DNA of 64,000 nt from contig NZ_BMTR01000008.1 of assembly GCF_014649775.1 (NCBI RefSeq), forward strand, positions 306,676-370,675, written 5' to 3'. The DNA comes from Streptomyces longisporoflavus. Lineage in GTDB: Bacteria; Actinomycetota; Actinomycetes; Streptomycetales; Streptomycetaceae. The position numbers and the translations under genes were made by a program. This document shows, piece by piece, positions 57,222 through 64,000 of this stretch. Position 1 is the stretch's first letter, and every line of letters starts with the position of its first letter. The notes beneath the pieces were generated by a model that did not search any database, was not told where the DNA came from, and saw nothing but the letters and a program-made list of their open reading frames with translations.

Positions 57222-59542
57222 CTCTCACCGGGGGGTGGCAGGCCCGTCCGTCGCTGGGGAGCGACGGGGCGGGTCTCGGATTCAAGCTTCATCTGCGCCC
57301 GGTCGTCGTACCGGGAGAAGCCACATATCTGGTGTCGCGGCTCGGGGTGACCGCGCTGCGCGGCGAACACGCCGAGCTTCTGGTGCCGTTGCTCGACGGC
57401 ACCCGCGACCTGGCAGGCGTCGTGCGCGACGCCGCTCCGGGACTCGACGCGGAGTCCGTCATGCGGTCGCTGGACGATCTCACGACGGCCGGCCTGCTGC
57501 GCCTCCACCCGCGTGCCGTGCCGTCCGCTCCGGCGGGCGGCACGGCACGCGAGGCGGCCGAGGCCTACTGGGATCTGGCCGGTCTCGACGGCGGGGCGGC
57601 GGCCGCCCGGCTGCGGCGGGCTTCGCTGCGCCTCGAAGTGCTCGACGACATCGATCCCGAAGCGGTCCGCGCCGCCTGCCGGGCCTCCGGGCTCCTGCTC
57701 GCTCCCGAGGGCGGCGCCGCGGACCTCACGCTCGTACTGTGCGACGACTACCTTGCGCCGCGCCTGCGCGACCTGGACACCGCGCACCGCAGCCGGGGCA
57801 CACCGTGGCTGATCGCCCGGGCCTGCGGCGCGGAACCCTGGGTCGGCCCGGTCTTCCGGCCGGACGGCGGGCCCTGCTGGACCTGTCTGGGATCCCGGCT
57901 CTCCGGGCACCGGCGCGCCGAGGGCCCGGTACGGCGCGCGCTCGGCATCGAGGGTCCGCCGGACAGGCCCGCGGCCTCGCTGCACGCGGGCCGCGCCATC
58001 GCCCTCAACCTGGCCGTCCTGGAGGCGGCGAAGTGGCTCGCCGGGGTCAGGGACGACTCCCAGGGGCAACTCCACACCTGGGACACCCTGCGGATGCGGG
58101 GCCGCAGCCATCGCGTCGACCGGCGCACGCAGTGCCCCGTCTGCGGCGATCCGGGCACCGTGGCGGCCTGGGTCGACCGGCCCTTCGTCCCCGTCACGCG
58201 TCTCAAGGCGCCCTCGGCGTCGGGCGGCGGGCACCGTGCGCTGACCCCCGAGCAGATGCTGGCCAGGCACGGCCACCTCATCGACCCGGTGACCGGGATC
58301 GTCAAGGAGATCCGCCGCGCGCCCCGCACCCCCGAGGGCCTCAACTCCTGCATCTCCGGCCCGAATCTGGCCATGAGCGCGCATACGCTCGGCGGGCTGC
58401 GTGCCGGGCTGCGCGCGCTGAGCGGCGGGAAAGGGCTCACCGAGACGGAGGCCCGGGTCAGCGCCCTGTGCGAGGCCGTGGAGCGCTACAGCGGGACCCG
58501 GCACGGCGATGAGCCGGTGGTGCGTGACACCTACCGCGGCCTCGGGTCCGAAGCCGTGCACCCGAACACCTGCCAGCTCTACGACGAGCGGCAGTTCCGC
58601 GCCAGGGAGCGCTGGAACTCCCGGTTCTCCAGCTTCCAGTACGTCCCGCGCCCCTTCGCCGAGGACCGGCCGACGGAGTGGACACCCGTGTGGTCCCTGA
58701 CGTCCGGGGCCCGCCGCCTGCTGCCCACCTCGATGCTCTACTTCACCCACGGCGAGCCGACACCGGACGGTCTGTACGCCGACTCCAACGGCAACGCGGC
58801 GGGCAGCAGCCGCGAAGACGCCCTGGTCCAGGGGTTCCTGGAGCTGGTCGAGCGGGACGCGGTGGCTCTGTGGTGGTACAACCGCACCCGGCAACCGGCG
58901 GTCGACGTCGACGCCTTCGCCGAGCCGTACGCCGATCGGATCCGCACGGCCTGCGCCCGGTTGCGGCGCGAGCTCTGGGTGCTCGACCTCACCTCGGATC
59001 TCGGCATTCCGGTCTTCGCCGCCCTGTCCCGGCGCACCGACAAGCCCGCCGAGGACGTGATCTTCGGGTTCGGGGCACACTTCGACCCGCGGGTGGCGAT
59101 GCGCCGGGCCCTGTCGGAGCTCGGCCAGTTGCTGCCCACCGTGTGCGACGCGCGGGCGGACGGCACCGGCTACGCGCTCACGGATCCCGAGCCGCTCGGC
59201 TGGTGGCGCCAGGCCACGATCGCCAACCAGCCCTATCTGCGGCCCGATCGCCGGATGGCCCCGCGCGTGCCGGAGAGCTGGAGTCACGGCCACCGGGCTG
59301 ACCTCCTCGACGACGTGAAGGCCATCACCGCACTGGTGCGGGACCGGGGGATGGAGCTCCTCGTGCTCGACCAGAGCAGGCCGGACCTGGAGGTTCCGGT
59401 CGTGAAGGTAGTGGTGCCGGGCCTGCGTCACTTCTGGGCACGGTTCGCTCCCGGACGGCTCTTCGACGTTCCGGTGGCCATGGGCCGGCTCGACGCACCG
59501 ACCCCGTACGAAGGGTTGAATCCCGTACCGCTCTTCGTGTGA
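57218..59542 (+). CDS. Fused E1-like/YcaO cyclodehydratase of azoline-type RiPP (TOMM) synthesis
   Basis: The 774-residue protein has an N-terminal winged-helix/leader-binding region (about 20-95). An ocin-ThiF-like domain (about 120-320) has zinc-type cysteine pairs CWTC (220, 223) and CPVC (306, 309). A YcaO domain from about 360 has TETEARVSALCEAVERYSG, SNGNAAGSSREDALVQGFLE and LVERDAVALWWYN, and ends PVPLFV. YcaO enzymes use ATP to cyclise Cys/Ser/Thr to azolines; the E1-like part presents the precursor leader. Start at 57218 by ATGA overlap; the open frame begins at 57206. No transporter, protease or flavin dehydrogenase gene is adjacent. Confidence 0.88.
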   Translation: MTLTGGWQARPSLGSDGAGLGFKLHLRPVVVPGEATYLVSRLGVTALRGEHAELLVPLLDGTRDLAGVVRDAAPGLDAESVMRSLDDLTTAGLLRLHPRAVPSAPAGGTAREAAEAYWDLAGLDGGAAAARLRRASLRLEVLDDIDPEAVRAACRASGLLLAPEGGAADLTLVLCDDYLAPRLRDLDTAHRSRGTPWLIARACGAEPWVGPVFRPDGGPCWTCLGSRLSGHRRAEGPVRRALGIEGPPDRPAASLHAGRAIALNLAVLEAAKWLAGVRDDSQGQLHTWDTLRMRGRSHRVDRRTQCPVCGDPGTVAAWVDRPFVPVTRLKAPSASGGGHRALTPEQMLARHGHLIDPVTGIVKEIRRAPRTPEGLNSCISGPNLAMSAHTLGGLRAGLRALSGGKGLTETEARVSALCEAVERYSGTRHGDEPVVRDTYRGLGSEAVHPNTCQLYDERQFRARERWNSRFSSFQYVPRPFAEDRPTEWTPVWSLTSGARRLLPTSMLYFTHGEPTPDGLYADSNGNAAGSSREDALVQGFLELVERDAVALWWYNRTRQPAVDVDAFAEPYADRIRTACARLRRELWVLDLTSDLGIPVFAALSRRTDKPAEDVIFGFGAHFDPRVAMRRALSELGQLLPTVCDARADGTGYALTDPEPLGWWRQATIANQPYLRPDRRMAPRVPESWSHGHRADLLDDVKAITALVRDRGMELLVLDQSRPDLEVPVVKVVVPGLRHFWARFAPGRLFDVPVAMGRLDAPTPYEGLNPVPLFV

Positions 59543-59689
59543 CCGGACGCTTCCACCGGAACTCCTATCGGTGAACTGCCCCTCGTAAAGCGACTTTTGA
59601 GTACTCATGCGGACTCTTACGCGGTTGTCATGGTCTTCACATATCATCCGCAGACAGACGCACACAGTTGCGAGAAGAGGTCGCGATCG

Positions 59690-60898
59690 GTGGACAACCA
59701 CGAACGGTTAGACATCGCTGACAGAAGCAACGGTGAGCGTGCGAGAGACAGCGGGCGGCCCGGGGCGGCACGGCCGGCGAAGCAGAGCAGGGACCTGCCG
59801 GCTCCCCGGGTCGCCCACGTCATCCTGGTGATGGCGCTGCTCAGCTACACCGTTGTCACCCTGCTCAACATCCTGGGCGCGGAGCTGACGGGGCAGCAGC
59901 AGGGCATCGCCCTGGTGTCGCTCGCGGCCATTCTCGCGCTGCAGCTCAGACACTCGGCGCCCGGGGCCAACCGGGCGCCTTTGTGGCAGCGCATTCTCAC
60001 CCTGGGCGTCCAGGCGCTCCTGACCTACCTGCCCTTCTTCGTCTTCCGCGCCGAATGGGGCGCCATGGCGGGATTCCTCGCCGGGTCGCTGCTTCTGCTG
60101 CTGCCCGCGCGCGTCGGCTGGAGCCTCTACGCCGTGGTCGGGGCAAGCCTCTCGGTGCCCGCCGCCCTGGAGGGCCGGTCGGTCCTCGTCGTGGTCTACC
60201 TCTGCCAGTCCACGCTGCTGACCGGCCTGGTCACGTACGGGCTCTCCCGGCTGAGCGAGCTGGTCAGGGAGGTGCACGCGGCCCGCGACGAGCTGACCCA
60301 CATGGCCGTGACCGAGGAACGGCTGCGCTTCGCACGGGACTTGCACGACCTGCTCGGCTTCAGCCTCTCCGCCATCACGCTGAAGAGCGAGCTCATCCAC
60401 CGGCTCATACCGCAGCATCCGCAGCGCGCCAGAGAAGAGGTCCAGGACGTCCTGTCCGTGGCGCGCGACGCGCTGGCCGACGTGCGGCGGGTGGCCAGAG
60501 GGTTTCAGGACATGTCCCTCGACCAGGAGATCAGCTCGGCCTGCTCGGTGCTGAGCGCGGCGGACATCGGCACGCAGGTACGGGTCTCCCTCGGCAGCGT
60601 GAGTACGCAGACGTCCTCGGTCCTCGCGGCGGTGCTCAGGGAAGCGGTGACGAATGTACTGAGGCACAGCAAGGCCGACATCTGCACCATCGAAGCGGTC
60701 CAGTCGGACGACATGGTGCACCTGCTGGTCGCCAATGACGGAGCCGCCCCGGATCATCACGAGCCCTCTCCGCACGGCGGCAGCGGCCTGATGAACCTGG
60801 AGGCGCGGGTGCGGGCGATCGGCGGAGAGGTGAAGGCCGGGCGCATCGACGGCAGCCGGTTCCGTCTGCGGGTGGTGGTCCCCGCCGAGCAGAAGTAG
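59690..60898 (+). CDS. NarL/DesK-type sensor histidine kinase
   Basis: The 402-residue kinase has an N-terminal soluble stretch, then about 5-6 TM segments (VAHVILVMALLSYTVVTLLN, IALVSLAAILALQ, VYLCQSTLLTGLVTYGLS). HisKA_3 phospho-acceptor LRFARDLHDLLGFSLSAITL and a HATPase (REAVTNVLRHSKADICTIEA, GGSGLMNLEARVRAIGG) follow. The GTG at 59690 is used (AGAGG upstream); the frame is open from 59597. It pairs with the LuxR-type regulator 113 bases downstream. A TGAGTACTCA palindrome lies at 59598-59607, in its upstream region. Confidence 0.88.
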   Translation: MDNHERLDIADRSNGERARDSGRPGAARPAKQSRDLPAPRVAHVILVMALLSYTVVTLLNILGAELTGQQQGIALVSLAAILALQLRHSAPGANRAPLWQRILTLGVQALLTYLPFFVFRAEWGAMAGFLAGSLLLLLPARVGWSLYAVVGASLSVPAALEGRSVLVVVYLCQSTLLTGLVTYGLSRLSELVREVHAARDELTHMAVTEERLRFARDLHDLLGFSLSAITLKSELIHRLIPQHPQRAREEVQDVLSVARDALADVRRVARGFQDMSLDQEISSACSVLSAADIGTQVRVSLGSVSTQTSSVLAAVLREAVTNVLRHSKADICTIEAVQSDDMVHLLVANDGAAPDHHEPSPHGGSGLMNLEARVRAIGGEVKAGRIDGSRFRLRVVVPAEQK

Positions 60899-61011
60899 CC
60901 CGACAGGGCTTGTTTCACCGGCAGTTGAGCCGAGCAGGACGTCACCGCTTCATCGGATCTGACCACCTGCTTGATAGAATCCGGCCGGAATTCGCTGATT
61001 ACGGGGGGGCC

Positions 61012-61620
61012 GTGATTCGGATACTGCTGGCTGAGGACATGCACATGGTCCGCGGCGCGCTGGTCGCGCTGCTCAATCTGGAGGCCGATCTCGACGTGGT
61101 GGCCGAAGTCGAGCGGGGGGACGAGATCGTCGCCAGGGCCCTGGAGACCAAGCCCGACGTGGCCGTCATCGACATCGACCTGCCCGGCCTCGACGGTCTG
61201 ACGGCCGCCACCCATCTTCGCGAGCGGATGCCGGAGTGCCGCACGCTCATCCTCACCAGCCTCGGCCGGCCCGGCACGCTGCGCCGGGCGCTCGCCGCGC
61301 ACGTGTCCGGCTATCTCCTCAAGGACGCCCCGCCGAAGGAGCTGGCGGAGGCCGTGCGGCGGGTCGCGGCGGGCCAGCGCGCCGTCGACGCACAGCTGGC
61401 TCTCGCGGCCTGGGGCGGCGCCGAGAACCCGCTGACGGAGCGGGAGAACGAAGTGCTCAAGCTGGCCTCGCAGGGCGCGGAGGCGCCCGAGATAGCCTCC
61501 CGGATGCACCTGACGACCGGCACGGTCCGCAACTACCTGACGACGGTCGTCTCCAAGCTCAACGCCCGCAACCGCGTCGACGCGATCCGCATCGCCCGCG
61601 ATTCCGGCTGGCTGTACTGA
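61012..61620 (+). CDS. NarL/LuxR-type response regulator
   Basis: The 202-residue protein has a receiver domain (VIRILLAEDMHMVRGALVAL; phosphorylation Asp in VAVIDIDLPGLDG; LKDAPPKELAEAVRRV) and a C-terminal LuxR HTH (NPLTERENEVLKLASQGAEA, ASRMHLTTGTVRNYLTTVVS). The GTG at 61012 follows GGGGGGGCC. It is the partner of the kinase just upstream and a natural controller of the precursor/cyclodehydratase genes through the palindromes at 56860-56893; that is inferred. Confidence 0.9.
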   Translation: MIRILLAEDMHMVRGALVALLNLEADLDVVAEVERGDEIVARALETKPDVAVIDIDLPGLDGLTAATHLRERMPECRTLILTSLGRPGTLRRALAAHVSGYLLKDAPPKELAEAVRRVAAGQRAVDAQLALAAWGGAENPLTERENEVLKLASQGAEAPEIASRMHLTTGTVRNYLTTVVSKLNARNRVDAIRIARDSGWLY

Positions 61621-61640
61621 ACTCCCCGGTCTCCCGGGGC

Positions 61641-61678
61641 GGAGTCCGCTCCCGGGGCTAGGAGTCCGCTCCCGGGGC
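61641..61678. repeat. 18-base direct repeat at the end of the SagB-like gene
   Basis: GGAGTCCGCTCCCGGGGC occurs at 61641-61658 and again at 61661-61678, separated by two bases. The stop codon of the minus-strand gene (61658-61660) lies exactly at the junction. This may mark a local duplication or deletion that set the present 3' end of that gene. Confidence 0.75.
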
Positions 61679-62281
61679 CGGTGGATGCACCGGCTTCGCC
61701 ATGCCCGCCGCCACCAGGTAGCGCAGGATGCCGTCCGTCACCTCGGGGTGCAGCGGCAGGGCCTCCGTGGCGGCGTCGGGGGTGACGGGCCAGGCGAGCA
61801 TGCCGACCACCCAGACCGCCTCCGGGCGGTGCAGCACCACCCGGTGCAGCGAGGCGGCCGACTCCAGCGCGACCCCCGCGGCGTCCAGTGTCACCCGGAC
61901 GTCACGGGGCAGCCGGATCTCGTCCGCGGCCTCCAGCTCGTGGGGAGAGAACGTCGCGAGCCGGGACTCGGGAGAGACCGAGAGGAGCGGCCCCCTCAGG
62001 TCGTCGAGGCCCAGGGTGCGCACCGTCAGGTGGGAGAGCCGGCTCAGCGTGGGCAGGAGCACCAGGCAGATGCTGCCCTCCGGGTTCGCCCGGACGTTGG
62101 CGGGCAGGACAGGGCCGAGCTCCATGCGGCGCAGCGCCTCGCGGACGACCGGATCAGGGTCGATGAGCTCCTCTGTGCCGAACCGGCCCGTCAGCACCAC
62201 CGCGTCGTCCGTGGTCTCCACGACGACGTCCTCGCTCAGCGACCACAGGTGCAGCGGCTGCCGACCGACGGGATCCGGCAT
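61658..62281 (-). CDS. SagB-family dehydrogenase N-terminal-like domain, lacking the flavin domain
   Basis: The 207-residue protein begins MPDPVGRQPLHLWSLSEDVV and contains REALRRMELGPVLPANVRAN, SRLSHLTVRTLGLDDL, then SLHRVVLHRPEAVWVVGMLA and a C-terminal LVAAGMAKPVHPP. This pattern recalls the N-terminal region of actinobacterial SagB/ThcOx azoline dehydrogenases, which in full-length enzymes precedes an FMN nitroreductase domain of about 200 residues. That domain is absent here, so azoline oxidation by this protein is unlikely. It may be an RRE-like or scaffold partner of the cyclodehydratase, or a truncated gene. ATG at 62281; the frame is open to 62425. Confidence 0.65.
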   Translation of the reverse strand: MPDPVGRQPLHLWSLSEDVVVETTDDAVVLTGRFGTEELIDPDPVVREALRRMELGPVLPANVRANPEGSICLVLLPTLSRLSHLTVRTLGLDDLRGPLLSVSPESRLATFSPHELEAADEIRLPRDVRVTLDAAGVALESAASLHRVVLHRPEAVWVVGMLAWPVTPDAATEALPLHPEVTDGILRYLVAAGMAKPVHPPAPGADS

Positions 62282-62514
62282 GGCGCGCCCCCTTCCGATG
62301 CGTGGTCGGCCACCGAGTATCCGGCAGCCGGACAGCGCGCCGAAAGGCACGGGTTCATGGCTCGCACATGAAGATCTCATGGGTGCCCGGCGGGTTCCGT
62401 TCGGCCCCGGGTCTCCCCCGCCCACTTGCCGCTTTGCCCGGTCGCAAGGACCACTGCCTACGTTCGGCGACAGTCAGCCCACTGCGTCCATGTCTACGGG
62501 AAGGGGGACGGCCG

Positions 62515-64000
62515 GTGGCCGTTCATACAGTGGAGAGCAACGAGTCCCCGCCCTCCGGGAGCAAGGATGTCCGTCGTCTGAACCGGGTGATCATTCGCTT
62601 CGCGGGTGACTCGGGTGACGGCATGCAGCTCACCGGCGACCGGTTCACGTCCGAGACGGCGTCCTTCGGCAACGACCTGTCGACGCTGCCGAACTTCCCC
62701 GCCGAAATCCGTGCACCTGCCGGGACCCTGCTCGGAGTCTCCAGCTTCCAGCTGCATTTCGCCGACCACGACATCCTCACGCCGGGTGACGCGCCGAACG
62801 TCCTGGTCGCGATGAACCCGGCCGCCCTGAAGGCCAACATCGCCGATGTGCCGCGCGGCGCGGAGATCATCGTCAACACCGACGAGTTCACCTCGCGGGC
62901 ACTCCAGAAGGTCGGGTACGCCTCAAACCCCTTGGAAGGGGACGCACTTGACGCCTACCGCCTGCACCGCGTCCCGCTGACCACGCTCACGGTCGAGGCG
63001 CTGAAGTCCCACGGCCTTTCCCGCAAGGACGCCGACCGGTGCAAGAACATGTTCGTGCTGGGGCTGCTGTCGTGGATGTATCACCGGCCCACCGACGGTA
63101 CGGAGAGGTTCCTGCGGGCGAAGTTCGCCAAGAAGCCCGATATCGCGGAGGCGAACATCACGGCCTTCAGGGCGGGCTGGAACTTCGGCGAGACGACGGA
63201 GGACTTCGCCGTCTCGTACGAGGTCGCTCCGGCCACCGCGGCGTTCCCTTCGGGTACGTATCGCAACATCTCCGGGAACCTCGCGCTGTCGTACGGGCTG
63301 ATCGCGGCCGGTCGGCAGACGGGGCTGCCGCTGTTCCTGGGCTCGTATCCGATCACTCCGGCCTCCGACATCCTGCACGAGCTGTCCCGGCACAAGAATT
63401 TCGGGGTGCGGACCTTCCAGGCCGAGGACGAGATCGCCGCCATCGGCGCCGCGCTCGGTGCGGCGTTCGGGGGGTCGCTGGCCGTCACCTCCAACTCCGG
63501 GCCGGGGGTGGCGCTGAAGTCGGAGACGATCGGGCTCGCGGTCTCCCTCGAACTGCCGCTGCTGATCGTGGACATCCAACGGGGTGGGCCGAGCACCGGA
63601 TTGCCGACCAAGACCGAGCAGGCCGATCTGCTGCAGGCGATGTACGGGCGCAACGGTGAGGCGCCGGTGCCGATCGTGGCGCCGAAGACGCCGGCGGACT
63701 GCTTCGACGCCGCTTTGGAGGCGGCACGGATCGCGGTCACCTATCGCACCCCGGTGTTTCTCTTGAGTGACGGCTATCTGGCCAATGGCTCCGAACCCTG
63801 GCGCATCCCTCAGCCCGATGAACTGCCCGAGATGCTGGTGCAGTTCCCGCAAGGGCCCAACCACGTCCTGGACGACGGGAGCGAGGTGTTCTGGCCCTAC
63901 AAGCGCGATCCGCGGACACTGGCCCGCCCTTGGGCCGTCCCGGGCACGCCGGGCCTTGAGCACCGTATCGGCGGGATCGAGAAGCAGGACGGCACCGGCA
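62515..64000 (+). CDS. korA: 2-oxoacid (2-oxoglutarate):ferredoxin oxidoreductase alpha subunit, cut by window edge
   Basis: 495 codons are visible from the GTG at 62515 (GGGGGA upstream). The gamma-type domain comes first (NRVIIRFAGDSGDGMQLTGD, TLPNFPAEIRAPAGTLLGVS), then the alpha domain (GYPITPASDILHELSRH-like SYPITPASDILHELSRHKNF, AEDEIAAIGAALGAAFGG, SNSGPGVALKSETIGLA, IVDIQRGGPSTGLPTKTEQA). This gamma-alpha fusion is the KorA arrangement. With KorB it converts 2-oxoglutarate and CoA to succinyl-CoA, reducing ferredoxin. The C-terminus and korB would lie beyond the window. No signs of damage. Confidence 0.93.
   Translation, partial: MAVHTVESNESPPSGSKDVRRLNRVIIRFAGDSGDGMQLTGDRFTSETASFGNDLSTLPNFPAEIRAPAGTLLGVSSFQLHFADHDILTPGDAPNVLVAMNPAALKANIADVPRGAEIIVNTDEFTSRALQKVGYASNPLEGDALDAYRLHRVPLTTLTVEALKSHGLSRKDADRCKNMFVLGLLSWMYHRPTDGTERFLRAKFAKKPDIAEANITAFRAGWNFGETTEDFAVSYEVAPATAAFPSGTYRNISGNLALSYGLIAAGRQTGLPLFLGSYPITPASDILHELSRHKNFGVRTFQAEDEIAAIGAALGAAFGGSLAVTSNSGPGVALKSETIGLAVSLELPLLIVDIQRGGPSTGLPTKTEQADLLQAMYGRNGEAPVPIVAPKTPADCFDAALEAARIAVTYRTPVFLLSDGYLANGSEPWRIPQPDELPEMLVQFPQGPNHVLDDGSEVFWPYKRDPRTLARPWAVPGTPGLEHRIGGIEKQDGTG

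Noticed and set aside
56876..59701. 941-codon minus-strand frame opposite the cyclodehydratase
   Set aside because: No recognisable domain; the plus-strand frame carries the YcaO and zinc motifs.

Overview
High-GC actinobacterial chromosome, almost certainly Streptomyces: strongly GC-biased third codon positions, many GTG starts, GGAGG-type ribosome binding sites, and genus-typical genes such as cutRS, sepH, DUF3710/dut/DUF3093, DUF4193 and kdpFABC. No rRNA, tRNA or CRISPR was seen. Both ends are cut inside genes (an amidase on the left, korA on the right).

Layout. (1) 1-5.1 kb: a minus-strand catabolic operon (MFS importer, M20 amidohydrolase, alpha/beta hydrolase, amidase) divergent from a tandem Lrp/AsnC-like regulator. 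(2) 5.1-11.4 kb: a sulfatase locus with a formylglycine-generating enzyme, a PadR regulator, two type I sulfatases and an MFS transporter; matching TATGTTC-N4-GAACATA palindromes precede the FGE and padR genes. (3) 11.4-12.76 kb: a small accessory patch with a VapBC-like toxin-antitoxin pair between decayed fragments. (4) 12.76-25.5 kb: an rRNA/tRNA m5U-type methyltransferase, a KimA-like APC permease, an MMPL exporter with an ArsR-like regulator, two TrkA proteins, DUF3159, an OB-fold protein and KdpDE. (5) 25.7-35.4 kb: two ABC ATPases, two large FtsX-type permeases and a secreted alginate-lyase-family protein. (6) 35.5-40.5 kb: kdpFABC plus an extra 27-residue membrane ORF, with a pair of direct repeats upstream. 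(7) 40.5-55.7 kb: conserved core genes (DUF3710, dut, thioesterase, DUF3093, DUF4193, cutRS, inositol monophosphatase-like, ferrochelatase, MFS/FAD oxidase pair, a membrane protein with acidic-x-Thr repeats, sepH, rhodanese). (8) 56-62.3 kb: a VOC protein, then a RiPP-like locus. (9) 62.5 kb to the end: 2-oxoacid:ferredoxin oxidoreductase alpha subunit.

The best candidate for an undescribed system is 56.8-62.3 kb. An 80-residue precursor-like ORF is joined by an ATGA overlap to a fused E1-like/YcaO cyclodehydratase. A NarL-type kinase and response regulator follow. A convergent gene encodes what looks like only the N-terminal domain of SagB-family azoline dehydrogenases, without the flavin domain. 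Two spaced palindromes precede the precursor.

Secondary themes. Potassium homeostasis: a KimA-like permease, two TrkA proteins, KdpDE and KdpFABC lie within 28 kb. Sulfate-ester use: the FGE can mature both sulfatases, and the PadR protein probably controls its own gene and the FGE gene.
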